This document shows, in pieces, positions 33,561 to 43,433 of a stretch of DNA of 64,000 nucleotides. The notes beneath the pieces are model-generated. The model was given only the letters and a program-made list of their open reading frames with translations, was not told the DNA's origin and did no database searches. Position 1 is the stretch's first letter. Each line of letters opens with the position of its first letter. The stretch is from Albugo candida (lineage: Eukaryota > Oomycota > Peronosporomycetes > Albuginales). Where the stretch lies: positions 1 through 64,000 of the forward strand of contig JBDOQK010000028.1 of NCBI GenBank assembly GCA_040437565.1, read 5' to 3'. Both the position numbers and the translations under genes were made by a program.

Positions 33561-34718
33561 CTACCGGTGTTCTCGCTCAATTGCCTCATGACCTGATTCC
33601 GACATGAGCATAGGCTTCCCCGAGCTGGCACGAGAGATGATTATAATTCTGGGCCCATCCACTGAATGATTTGGCTCGGTTTCTTCCTCTTCGCCTGATC
33701 CTCGAGATGAATAGGTATCTTCCGTCGATTTGGCCTCTTCAAGTTCCTCTGAGTGTAACTGTTTATATCCACTTTTCATCGGGCTTGATGTTTCCTCGTT
33801 CGATCTCGCACGCAAGAGCAAGTCTTCAAGTTCTCCACGTGGTAATGTAACCATTTCCTGGCTTTTCGAAAGTGGAGGGGGTGGCATACCGAAGAAAGTA
33901 CCTTCTCTTGGTGGAAGTTCCTTTTCAGAGCTTTCTGGGGTATATCTTTCTTCTTCTTTCTTCATTTCTTCCTGTTTCATCCTCGCATAAGGAGAAGACA
34001 TTTGCGATCCATTCGCATTGGCTTGCGATCCAGACAACATGACTTGGTTGTTTGGGTTGAACCCTCTCGTATCGAGTGTTGTGTCAGCTTCTTGGTATTT
34101 ATCGACAGCATTCTCTTCCGCTTCCTCCACTCTTTCGCCCTTTTTCTCCTCTTTTTCCTCCTTCCCCTCTTTTTCCTCCTTCTCCTCTTTTTCCTCCTTC
34201 TCTTCTTTATCCTCATTTCCCTCCTTTTCCTCATTCTCTTCTTTTTCCTCCTTTTCATCACTCTCTTTCTCCTCTTGCTCTTCCGCTGCCTCTTTCGCGT
34301 GTGAAGTGGAGCCACCGTTGGACTTGACTACTTTGCTTTCATTTTCTGACGCCTCCAGCTGTGCAGTTTGCATTGCGGGAGTCTTCACGTCGCGTTGATG
34401 GTCAGTAGGAGGCAAAGTAGGAGCTGACTCAATAAGCTCAGTTCCAGTCTTGTGTTGACTTGATTCCTCATTCGGTTTGACATTCTTTTGGTCGGGTACC
34501 GGCGTACTTGGGTTTGGCGCTACGCCTCCAATATTCGGATTCGTTGGCTGAGTGTTCACATTTGCGTTCGCAGTTGTTACAGTCGGAGTGGAACCCGTAT
34601 TGTTTGGTGCGGAGGACGTCGGCGTTGATGTCGATGGAGTGTCGAAAGCCGAAGCAGAGGATGGAAACGTGACAGCGACCGCTGTGGAAATGATTTGAAT
34701 AATCTTTGCGATTTGCAT
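33561..34718 (-). CDS. Secreted Glu/Lys-rich repetitive protein (first of a tandem pair)
   Basis: 385 residues, one exon. Signal peptide about residues 1-24 (I-I-Q-I-I-S-T-A-V-A-V-T-F ... A-S-A). Then a Thr/Ser/Pro/Asn-rich stretch, followed by a long run of E-K-E-E/K-E-E-K units (about 140-205, continuous charge). The C-terminal part is acidic with scattered motifs and ends near R-I-I-I-I-S-R-A-S. Composition is typical of intrinsically disordered secreted proteins of oomycetes and could be a host-targeted or cell-wall protein, but no effector motif is seen. It is paralogous in layout to the next gene (35462-36574): same strand, signal peptide, charged repeat and a C-terminal V/I-rich strand. 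Ser/Phe-rich frames on the opposite strand are antisense by-products. Confidence 0.7.
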   Translation of the reverse strand: MQIAKIIQIISTAVAVTFPSSASAFDTPSTSTPTSSAPNNTGSTPTVTTANANVNTQPTNPNIGGVAPNPSTPVPDQKNVKPNEESSQHKTGTELIESAPTLPPTDHQRDVKTPAMQTAQLEASENESKVVKSNGGSTSHAKEAAEEQEEKESDEKEEKEENEEKEGNEDKEEKEEKEEKEEKEGKEEKEEKKGERVEEAEENAVDKYQEADTTLDTRGFNPNNQVMLSGSQANANGSQMSSPYARMKQEEMKKEEERYTPESSEKELPPREGTFFGMPPPPLSKSQEMVTLPRGELEDLLLRARSNEETSSPMKSGYKQLHSEELEEAKSTEDTYSSRGSGEEEETEPNHSVDGPRIIIISRASSGKPMLMSESGHEAIEREHR

Positions 34719-35461
34719 TGGATACTTGTAGTAGTCTCAAGTCTGAAAGAAAAGTGATAATGAGAGCTGTTGGTGCCTTCATGTCTTCTGAGTAACTTGA
34801 TTGCACAATGTCAAGTTGTGCGAGGTGATGAAACCTGGATAAGCCGATATAACGCNNNNNNNNNNNNNNNNNNNNNNNNNNNNNNNNNNNNNNNNNNNNN
34901 NNNNNNNNNNNNNNNNNNNNNNNNNNNNNNNNNNNNNNNNNNNNNNNNNNNNNNNGATATAACGCGTAAAACTAATGCCGGTAATTTTCTTACTCGGCTG
35001 ATTACTGAGTCAGTATTATTTATACACTGTACAACATGATACAATGAGTAGCTACTTCATCATATCGTGATGCGATCACGCAATTTCGATTCGACAAGAA
35101 TCAGGTGCACGAATGAACGACACACACGCAAACCACTAAGATTTGTTGATCGCATTCCTATCAATACGCTGTCTGGAATTCTTTCCTATCGGTTGTTGCT
35201 TTGCAAACGGATAATTGATTTGCAAAAACGTAGCAGTAGGGTAGATTTTGTGATCGTAAGAACTATCATCATCCATCTAAATCGCCCAGCCGTTTCAATG
35301 CTGACCGACATGCTATCGTGAAGTGTGTGATATGCAGGTCGAGAACGCGATAACACATCAACGACTAAGTAACAAACAAAAATGATGTAAAATGGGCAAT
35401 TTTTTTAAAATGACAAAGCGTAGAGAAATAAAGCATATGCTCTCTTAAAACTTAAGCGAAC
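34719..35461. other. Spacer between the tandem secreted-protein genes
   Basis: No gene. A 100-N gap at 34856-34955 is flanked by the same 10 bp, gatataacgc. This stretch carries the promoter of the minus-strand gene at 34718. Confidence 0.5.
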
Positions 35462-36574
35462 TTAGTGGGTTCGAAGAATGACCACTTTTTGCTCGGCTGG
35501 TTCTCTTTGCATGACAGAAAGCGGGACGTGAGAGTGTTGGCTAGCGACGTGTGCGCTTTCATCAAAAATATCGAAAGGACTGATGTTTTCTTCGGTTTCC
35601 TCAGACTCGGAGGTTTCCGGTTCATCTTCGTCGGTAGACTTCTTGATGATATAGACACGCTTTGAATCATCACGGCGTTGATGATGCTCGGTATCAACCA
35701 TAGCGATTGAACCATCACTCAGACCACCATCAGTAGATATTTCTTTCTTTTCAATCTCTTTGCTCACTTCTGGCATCTCATGTGCGATAATTACGAGAGC
35801 TTTCTGATCTTTTTGATCGCCATTGTGACCGTGTGCCTCCGATTGTGTTGGTGCCGATGTTGGGTGCTCAGGGACAATAGGACCAGATCTTTGTTTCATG
35901 TCTGGTTTTTGAACAGGAGGCGGAGGCTGTTGTTGTGGAGATTCTTTGGGTTCGTCATGTTTCTCTTCCTCCTCTTTGTCTTCTTTCTCCTCTTTGTCTT
36001 CCTTTCCCTCTTTATCCTCCTGCTCTTTGCTTGCATGTTCTTCCTCCTTATTTTCATGTTCTTCCTCTTCCTCTTTAACATTTTCACCACTTTTGTTGTT
36101 TTCTTTCTTTTCGTCCGATTCTTCATCCTTGCTCTCTTCTGGTTTAGTATCATTAGGCTTTTCATCCTCGTTAGCCTTTACGTTCTCAGGCTTCTCTTGA
36201 TTGTTATCTTTTTCGTCACCCTTTGGAGCTTCAGAAGATGTCGGACTGCCTTCTTGTTTTGTTTGGTGAGCAGGAATTGGAGAACTTGATTGAGAAGTTT
36301 GCTTCATCGCAGGTGAATAAGCTTCCGGTTGCATTCCAACCGCTCCATGTTGAGGAAGCGGACTCGCGTTAGGTGGATATCCATTCGAGCGTGTTGGAAC
36401 TGGAGGTGCACTTGGTTTGAATGTATTTGCTTGGGAAGCGGTCTGAGATGCGCCTTGAGATGCGCCTTGAGGCGTAGGCTGAGGAGGAGAAGTGGAGGGA
36501 GTCTCAGCGTTGGAAACGTGGGCTGCGACAGCTAGCGCGATGGAAATGAGGCCGAATGTCTTGTTTAACTGCAT
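35462..36574 (-). CDS. Secreted Glu/Lys-rich repetitive protein (second of a tandem pair)
   Basis: 370 residues, one exon. Signal peptide 1-23 (I-S-I-A-L-A-V-A-A-H-V-S-N-A). Next is a Pro/Gln/Ser/Ala-rich segment containing a short repeat (G-A-S-Q-G-A-S-Q-T-A-S-Q), then a charged Glu/Lys/Asp block (about 120-215), a Pro-Gln run (S-P-Q-Q-Q-P-P-P-P) and an acidic tail with two V/I strands (V-Y-I-I-K-K, V-V-I-L-R-T-H at the very end). The start ATG is the only one before the signal sequence. It resembles 33561-34718 in order of parts but not closely in residues, as expected for fast-evolving disordered paralogues. Extracellular function is unknown. Confidence 0.7.
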   Translation of the reverse strand: MQLNKTFGLISIALAVAAHVSNAETPSTSPPQPTPQGASQGASQTASQANTFKPSAPPVPTRSNGYPPNASPLPQHGAVGMQPEAYSPAMKQTSQSSSPIPAHQTKQEGSPTSSEAPKGDEKDNNQEKPENVKANEDEKPNDTKPEESKDEESDEKKENNKSGENVKEEEEEHENKEEEHASKEQEDKEGKEDKEEKEDKEEEEKHDEPKESPQQQPPPPVQKPDMKQRSGPIVPEHPTSAPTQSEAHGHNGDQKDQKALVIIAHEMPEVSKEIEKKEISTDGGLSDGSIAMVDTEHHQRRDDSKRVYIIKKSTDEDEPETSESEETEENISPFDIFDESAHVASQHSHVPLSVMQREPAEQKVVILRTH

Positions 36575-36961
36575 TGTGATTGGAATATTTGAAAGTGAGA
36601 GTGATTGATGCTCTGGTCTGCCATTTAGACTGTTGTTGGATCAGACTATGATACCACTTGGAAACATACTCTATCAAGTAATAATACTGGATAATGGATG
36701 CTTGAATTTTATCTCCGATACGTATATCTTGTTGATAATATTCTATAAATGGATATATTCAATAAACCAATCAGTAAGAAAAACGTTGATCCAACTGAAT
36801 TCAAAATCAAGTAAAAAATCGAATGAGACTGGGTTCAAGTAGCTTCGATTTGCATGTCCTTGATCGTCTGATCGTTTTAAGCAACTTTGTAAAGTTGCTT
36901 TGCAACGTTTTTGTCAAAAATTGACTCCGCTTTTTATCGAAATAGCAGCTGCGAGCAACGT

Positions 36962-39702
36962 TTATGCACTGGTTCTCGATTGAGCGGTTGAAGGGTAGAA
37001 TGTAAAGTTTTCAAACGTTCCACTTTGTCGGGAAGAAAGGAGATGACCTGTTCGGATTGTATCAATCACAGGCTCGGATGTGAATTCTGGATCAAAGTTA
37101 CCCACATCCAACTCATTGAGTATGATCGGTTTCCACGGCGGCTGTACCTCTTGCAGAAAAAGCAGACCCCAGCTGATATTAGTGAAAAAAGAATGTGTTT
37201 TGATATCGTCTGCGCCGTGCGCGCCAAGTCGATTCGTTGGCTCAAATGTGAGCAATCGATCGATCAGATCCCGTGCATCTTCAGTCATATTGGCTGGAAA
37301 TAGATCCTGGATGATCCCTGGTGTCATGATTCTTTTCACCATAAGATCGTGATTCGCGTCAAGAAAAGGATGAAATCCCGTCAGCATTTCAAACATCAAT
37401 ACACCAAGCGACCACCAATCGACCACATGGCCATATTTTTGCATAGAGTAAACTTCTGGTGCGAGATATTCTGGGCTTCCTACGATGGTCGAGGCGCCTT
37501 GATTGGAAAACACATTCAGTTTAGATAATCCAAAATCTGTGACACATATGTGCCCAGAATTTTTCAATAAGATATTCTCAGGCTTTAGATCTCGATACGC
37601 CACATTGAGATGATGTAAATGCTCCAATGCTAACACGAGCTCAGCGCAATAAAAGCGAGTCAATTCGTATGAGAATCCGCTTTTCGACATGTGGTGGAAT
37701 ACTTCTCCGCCGCTGCAATAATCAGTGACAAGATACAATTTATCTTTGGTTTGAAAGGAGAAACGAAGACGTGAAATGAATGGATGTTGGATTTCCTTGA
37801 GAATATATCGTTCTGTTTTCACGTATTCCTTCATATTGAGTTTGACCAATTCTTTTCGAAGCACTTTGATAGCGTACAATTTCTGCGTATCGATTTTACG
37901 GGCGAGGAATACCTTTCCGATGGATCCCCGGCCAATGACCTTGATGAGGTCGAAATCGCTGATGGAGATGGAATTTAGTGTGCGTCGTAATGTTTCGTCC
38001 TTGGAGCTCTGATTGTTGGCAGAATTGGCCAATGTCAAGTTGCAACACTCGATTTGGAACGAGGAGGATACCGAAGATGTACTTGTGTCAATCATTGTGT
38101 TTCGTAATTCTGTGATGGAGGCCAAACGATTTTCATGCTCGCAATTCAATTCGGTAGTAAACATCCGATTCCGTCGACTTTGTCGGATCAAATCGATCGC
38201 ATCCACTCGGCATTGCATCAAATGACCAAGCCAAGACGTCGTCCCACGATCACATTCCCATACAAATTCTCGAGCAGAGATCTCACGATCCCGAGCTGCA
38301 ACAAAGTATGTGAAAATGACATCCAAAGCGATGCTGATGGTCATGGCTTGCTTCGAGGAAGCATGTGGTATTGATGTGAATCTTTTTCGCCTACTTTTGC
38401 TCACAATACTGCTTACATCGCCAACAGATATAGAGACGCAATTGGAGCAGTTTGGATTATCCACATGCGCTCCAGCCGCGATGGCCGTATCAGATGTGAA
38501 GTTCATGGCCATTTTGCAGGCGAATGAGTGACTCGTAGAGAGCATTGCCAACGATGTGGCTGGAGCTTCCGCAAAAACAATGGCTTTCAGCATTTTGCAA
38601 AGCCTCTGCTTTCTTTCTTTTGTCAAAAAAATGACCAAATCGATAGCATCGGCTTGCGCGAGGATGAAATATTGCTTTGCTCCAAAATGATGAAACACTT
38701 TATCGCATACAAAACGAGTATATTCTTCTGGCGATACGATCGATCGATCCTCTTTATCGCTGCCGCGTTTGTATGGATCCAAAATTACAACTGAAAAGTG
38801 CTGTTCGCGGGCTCTTCTCAGTGTGGGCAGCATGGATCCCAATTCTAATCCTTCAAAAAACAAAGTATCCGTGCTCCAAATACCAGGTCGAGCGTCTTCA
38901 CTTCCATTAATCACAATGAGAAGATTGGCCTGTGTTTTCCAATCGGAAGTGATAAAGAGATCACAAAGAACTTGCTTTATTTTGCTCTGCCCATTTTTGT
39001 TGGAGTTAGCTTTGACTTGCATTTGGATGTGTGCTCGCTTAAAGTCAAGTTCTGCCATCAGTTCCATTTCAATGTGGGAAATAGCTGCATGCATGGCTTC
39101 CGTCGCTCTTTTTCCTTCTTGCTCGTTGCTTACAAACTCGAAAATCGCTTGGTTGGAAGCACAGCATCGCAGAATTCCGTAGGGATCGAAATAATACGAT
39201 AATTCCTTCAAACACGCCATCCGATCGGTCAGCTGAATGGACTGTGTGTTCTCGTCCTCAGTTCCACGTTTCTGCGATTCTAATGAGAGTTTCTTACCGT
39301 ACCGTTTCCATATCATTTCGAAAATGGAGCGGTCCAAACAAACGATATAATGCTGTCCATCTCTGAACTGCACGCTTTCTGTAACAAGATCGTACGAGGA
39401 TGCTTGTAGAATCCGACACTGTTCCAGTAATCCATCTGGACGGTCTTCCATCTCGACATCGTCCTCGAAACAGCTCTATAAAAACACTTTCATCAGTTGG
39501 AGCGCAAGGTTGGAAAATAGATTTGATTAAAGTATACCATGACAAGCTCGTTCACAGTCACAAGCCAAGAATCCATTGCCGTCACAAATGCAATTCTCGC
39601 ATTGGAATAAACGACTTCATTGCGATTCAGCTGAGCTAACTGAACGCAGACGCGTACACTCGGCGCTTGCATCGTGTTTTCACCCGAGAATTCCGTCCAC
39701 AA
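36962..39702 (-). CDS. Arb2 domain-AGC protein kinase fusion
   Basis: Exon 1 39702-39538 and exon 2 39475-36962, joined by a GT-AG intron of 62 bp in phase, give about 892 residues. The middle (around residues 230-420) resembles an Arb2/FAM172-type alpha/beta-hydrolase-like domain: L-L-I-V-I-N-G-S ... P-G-I-W-S-T-D ... E-L-G-S-M-L-P and S-V-V-I-L-D-P. Residues about 555-815 are a complete AGC kinase: G-R-G-S-I-G-K-V (Gly loop), A-I-K-V-L, Y-R-D-L-K-P-E-N (catalytic), D-F-G, S-P-E-Y-L-A-P-E and a C-tail hydrophobic motif F-x-x-F-T-F near the end. All catalytic residues are present. The catalytic loop has Y-R-D, as in PKA and PKB. The fusion is unusual. It lies 60 bp from the divergent COQ4 gene. 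If the first exon is wrong, the protein starts at 39451. Confidence 0.85.
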
Positions 39703-39762
39703 TGCGACGATAAAATGTTGTCAGAACGTACGTAATTTTGCTTAAAAAACAGCGCATAAGCG
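39703..39762. promoter_or_regulatory. 60-bp bidirectional promoter interval
   Basis: The start of the kinase gene (39702, minus) and COQ4 (39763, plus) are only 60 bp apart, so one short region must serve both. No TATA box is visible; this is inferred from spacing. Confidence 0.5.
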
Positions 39763-40655
39763 ATGCGTTCATTGAGCTTTTACGGTCGATTTTCTCCGCA
39801 AATTTGCAGTAAATTGACACGCACAGGCTCGCAGTATGCCTCTATGTCGATCGGAAAGCCACAAGAGCGGCTTTTGTACGCGAATCACATGCCCACAACT
39901 CCTTTGCAGAAAATCATTCTTTCGGGAGTCTCTGCTGTGAGCGTATTTGCGAATCCGAATCGAGCCGATATGCTCGCGAATCTCGGCGAATTGACGGGAA
40001 CCAGTGCTTTACGGTCCATTCACGCGCAAATGTGCTCTAATTCGACCGGAGTTCAGATTCTTTATGATCGCCCGCGAATCCGAAGTGATGCGATTAATAA
40101 GAGCGCATTGCGGTCGCTACCGAGCGATACGTTTGGGTACGCCTACGCTCGTTTTATGGACTCCAACGGGTGCGTACCGCTTCCAATTTATATGATTGAT
40201 TATTCGTTCGCTGTTAGTTTTGAGGCCGATGGGCGCTCGTACGTTCAGTTTGTGGATGACACGGATTTGGCTTATGTGATGCAGCGATATCGGGAGCTAC
40301 ATGATCTCTGGCACACTCTATTTGGGCTGCCTGCGACTCTGTTTGGTGAAATTGTGCTGAAATACATTGAGCTCGTGCAGACGGGTTTGCCAGCTTGTGC
40401 ATTGAGTGGTTTTGTCGGTCAATTTTTGTTGTCGCGAGGTACGGAATTCGTGCAGCTTTTCTCATTTGGCTGAGATGCACATTCACTGTAGATGATATGC
40501 GAGAGCTGGCGTGTGTGTATGTTCCGTGGGCGTACAGAGCCGGCAAAGAAGCATCGTTTTTGATGAACATATATTATGAGAAGGAATTTTCGACGCCTTT
40601 GGAGGAGTTCCGTGATCGATACAACATTCAAGTGGCTCCACCAAAGGAAAAATGA
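39763..40655 (+). CDS. COQ4: Ubiquinone biosynthesis protein COQ4
   Basis: Exons 39763-40438 and 40492-40655 (53-bp GT-AG intron) join in frame into 279 residues. The N-terminus is basic and Ser-rich, fitting a mitochondrial targeting peptide. Family landmarks are P-T-T-P-L-Q-K near 45, R-A-D-M-L-A-N-L-G-E-L-T-G near 69, and the metal-binding motif H-D-L-W-H-T-L-F-G (H-D-x3-H type) near 188, then V-Y-V-P-W-A in exon 2. COQ4 organises the coenzyme Q complex on the matrix side of the inner membrane and takes part in the oxidative decarboxylation step of the CoQ head group. Length is normal. Confidence 0.92.
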
Positions 40656-40759
40656 GCGCTTACTGGGCGCTAAGGCTCTGATGTGATAATGAAAAGTACT
40701 TGTCAAGTTTTCAAAATATGCATTCATGCAGAAACATTATTACAATCGGTGCTGGAGCC

Positions 40760-41206
40760 CTATTTATCATTCTTTGGCGATTCTTCTGCCGGGTCTGAAA
40801 CTTGTTCCGTGGGCATTTCTTGCTTGGGGTCTGTGAGGAATTTCTGAAAAGCTTCACTTTCACGCAAACATTCCTGCTTCCCGATAGCGTCCACAATCTT
40901 TGCAAATTGTATCTCGCGTTCCTGCAGAATCTCTGGATTTTGCTTATCCAAAAACAAGGCAAACGTCTTGGTACTTGGGAATTTGGGCAGACTCGATACG
41001 TCCTCAAGATTTGCATACAGCGTTTTGAAGTCTGTGTACCTGCGTTTCAGCAGCGTGTCATCCACTTGCACATTATAATAGACGACTTGGTCGGGCCCAA
41101 TGCTGTGTCCGGTGACGCTGTAGGTACTCTCGCGCTTCTCCTTGGCGTCGACACGCTGATCGTCGGACTGCAGCGTTTGCGCGGGATTCGATTGAGTGCA
41201 TCCCAT
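40760..41206 (-). CDS. Small PX-domain protein, probably N-myristoylated
   Basis: The first Met of the frame is at 41242, but the second, at 41206, gives M-G-C-T-Q-S, an N-myristoylation/palmitoylation-type start, so I prefer it (148 residues). After a charged linker, residues 30-130 are a PX domain: Y-S-V-T-G, V-V-Y-Y-N-V-Q-V, the phosphate-binding R-R-Y-T-D-F, L-P-K-F-P-S-T-K and L-D-K-Q-N-P-E-I, R-E-x-Q-F. PX domains bind phosphoinositides, mostly PI3P on endosomes. The tail is acidic and Pro/Glu-rich. It converges with COQ4, ending 104 bp from it. Confidence 0.88.
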   Translation of the reverse strand: MGCTQSNPAQTLQSDDQRVDAKEKRESTYSVTGHSIGPDQVVYYNVQVDDTLLKRRYTDFKTLYANLEDVSSLPKFPSTKTFALFLDKQNPEILQEREIQFAKIVDAIGKQECLRESEAFQKFLTDPKQEMPTEQVSDPAEESPKNDK

Positions 41207-41503
41207 TTTTTGATCGGTCCGAAAGAAATGTAATGCGTACAATCAGTCGATTGCGTGGCTGTGAAAGGCACAGAAAACAGAATTTTTAATCACGATAGAA
41301 ATTTTCCCGCTTTTGGCTCTTTTTCGGTCGGAGGATTGCCAGAGAGATTGAAAGCCACATATCAGCCGATACTGAACCTTTTATGCATCAGAGCTAGAAT
41401 GTCATTTTTGGCCGAATTCCAAAAATACTCGAATAAGACCAGGTCATGAGGACACTCGAGAGCATTGAGCATGCTCAATCGGACAGCCAGTTGAGAATCT
41501 ATC

Positions 41504-42335
41504 ATGTCCAAGAAAGAAGTGATGAATCGCACCGTAAAAGCAGTAGAGCTTGGGCGAATATCGCTACAGCCTGTGGGAATAATTCAGCGTAAAAGCTTGG
41601 GGCCGAAAAGTTGTGGCGCCTACAAAATTCGCAAAATTGAACAGACAAAATTTCGTTATTTTTGTAAGTTGCAGGCTCCCGAACGAAACAATCGAGCTGA
41701 CACGAGTGTATGTAGATGATCGTGGGGATCTTCCGTTGCGCGTGAATTTCAACGGTGCGATTCGGAAGATTCAATGGCAAGTAGAGCTCGCGAAACTCGA
41801 CTTTGGCCATTACCTTCCGCTTTTTATGGAAGGCCTACGCGAGCTGGACGATCCGTACCATTTTCTGGCGCTGAACGGCATTCTGGACATGCTCGATAAA
41901 GGCCAAGATCGGGCGCTATTATGCATTCCTCAGCTGATTCCAGCCATGAAGCAGAATCTTATGACTCGACATCCACAGATTTTATGTATGCAAATGAAAG
42001 TGATACAAAAGCTCGTTGGTGGTAGTAACTATGCTGGAGAAGCTTTAGTTCCGTATTACCGACAGCTTTTATCAGTGTTCAATCTCTTTGTCAATAAACG
42101 TGTCAATTGCGGAGATGCTATCGATTACGGGCAACGAAGAGAAGATAATCTCGGAGATCTCATTCTCGAGACTCTAAATATTTTGGAGCGGCATGGAGGT
42201 CCTGACGCGTTTGTGAATATAAAGTGCGTCGATACAATTGTTCGTATGTGAGGGTGTGTCTGACTTGTTTCGATTTCTGATGATAGATATATGGTCCCAA
42301 CGTATGAAAGCTGCGTGAAAAAAGCTCTTAGATGA
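41504..42335 (+). CDS. PACRG: PACRG, cilium/flagellum doublet-microtubule protein
   Basis: Exons 41504-41663, 41707-42223 and 42287-42335 (introns 43 and 63 bp) join in phase into 241 residues. Diagnostic segments are Y-V-D-D-R-G-D-L-P-L-R-V, I-Q-W-Q-V-E-L-A-K-L-D, H-Y-L-P-L-F-M-E-G-L, L-V-G-G/A-L-V-P-Y-Y-R-Q-L-L and G-D-L-I-L-E-T-L, ending Y-M-V-P-T-Y-E-S-C. PACRG sits at the inner junction of axonemal doublet microtubules, so the organism makes flagellated zoospores. The first exon is longer than in animals and basic; its start is the first ATG. It ends only 29 bp before the convergent Sel1 gene. Confidence 0.93.
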
Positions 42336-42364
42336 TACGAGAATTCGATTTTTTTCAATACTCA

Positions 42365-43345
42365 TTAGACAACTGGAAGCTTTTTTAATGCGGATTTTGC
42401 TTCTTTCAAGCCTTGGTTTGCCGCTAGTTGATAATAATGAGTCGCTTTCGCCAGATCTTTGGGTAATTCAGCTTGTCCCTTTTCGAAAAACTGACCGAGA
42501 CAGAGCTGAGCCTGCGGATTTCCACCTTCCGCCGCAAGAAAAAACCATTCCGCAGCTTTACTGAGATTCTTTTCAACACCGTACCCGAGTGAGTAACACG
42601 CTCCAAGATCGAATTGAGCAAGAATGAGACCGGCATCAGCTGCTTTTTTAAAGTGCCGAAAGGCTCTACAACGATCGTGATCGGTTCCTTGCCCGCGGGT
42701 ATACGCGGTTCCGAGCGCGTGATGTGCTTCCAGCATTCCCTGTTTGGCTGCTTTTTCAAACAAATCGAACGATTTCGCGAAATTCTGTGTCACGTGAACT
42801 CCTTCGGCATACAAACGACCGAGATCATATCGGGCCACCATGTGGCCTCTGTCAGCTGCTTTGGTCCAGTATTCCACCGCCAGCGAGCAATTTTGCTTGA
42901 TTCCTTTGGAACCGTGAAGAAAGATTGTTCCAATTTTATGGCAGCTTTCTTCGTGCCCGGCGTCGGCCGCAGTCTGAAGGAATGTTTTCCCCAATTGCTC
43001 GTTTTTCTCTACGTTTTCGTGGCCTTTCAAGTACAAATTTCCGAGCGCAAATTGAGCTTTTGTGTGACCTCTTTCCGCAGCGTTTGTCCAGTGAATGATT
43101 GCTCGGGTAATAAAACTCCTTGTAGCGATTTTCGCGTCGGAAGAGGGTGCATCGGATGGGTGCGTTCGGGAAGCTTTTACGAAGTATTTAACACCGGTTG
43201 CGAAATCGCTGTCAGCAGATTCAGAAAATTGTCTTAAGAAAAATGATGTGGACGGACTCGTTTGCTGTGCGGATGTTATTTGACGTGGAATTAGCGACCG
43301 CAAGTGCTTGGTCGATAGCAGTTTAACGCTCATGGAGATCGCCAT
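42365..43345 (-). CDS. Sel1-repeat protein, likely mitochondrial
   Basis: 326 residues, one exon. The first about 45 residues are basic/Ser-rich without acidic residues, like a mitochondrial presequence. From about residue 80 to the end there are seven Sel1-type repeats (A-x-x-x-Y/H-W-x-x-A-A-x-x-G-H-x-x-A-Q/R-x-x-L-G-x-L-Y-x-x-G): for example H-W-T-N-A-A-E-R-G-H-T-K-A-Q-F-A-L-G and Y-W-T-K-A-A-D-R-G-H-M-V-A-R-Y-D-L-G. Such repeats form alpha-solenoids for protein-protein contact. The precise partner is unknown. The start lies 88 bp from the divergent histone-fold gene. Confidence 0.88.
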   Translation of the reverse strand: MAISMSVKLLSTKHLRSLIPRQITSAQQTSPSTSFFLRQFSESADSDFATGVKYFVKASRTHPSDAPSSDAKIATRSFITRAIIHWTNAAERGHTKAQFALGNLYLKGHENVEKNEQLGKTFLQTAADAGHEESCHKIGTIFLHGSKGIKQNCSLAVEYWTKAADRGHMVARYDLGRLYAEGVHVTQNFAKSFDLFEKAAKQGMLEAHHALGTAYTRGQGTDHDRCRAFRHFKKAADAGLILAQFDLGACYSLGYGVEKNLSKAAEWFFLAAEGGNPQAQLCLGQFFEKGQAELPKDLAKATHYYQLAANQGLKEAKSALKKLPVV

Positions 43346-43433
43346 CGGTTACATAACAAACATGTGATGTTACCTATCAATGCCAGTTGATGTTGCAAGA
43401 ATGTGGTGGTGCAATTTTTAAATAACTGTAACT

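Noticed and set aside
34002-34398. Ser/Phe/Leu-rich plus-strand ORFs
   Set aside because: They are antisense to the Glu/Lys repeat of the secreted protein; the repeat codons give long open frames on the other strand.
35780-36289. 169-codon plus-strand ORF rich in Phe and Leu
   Set aside because: Antisense of the second Glu/Lys-rich protein.
27487-36574. RxLR, CHxC or crinkler effector motifs in the secreted proteins
   Set aside because: Checked after each signal peptide; none of the motifs is present at the usual distance.
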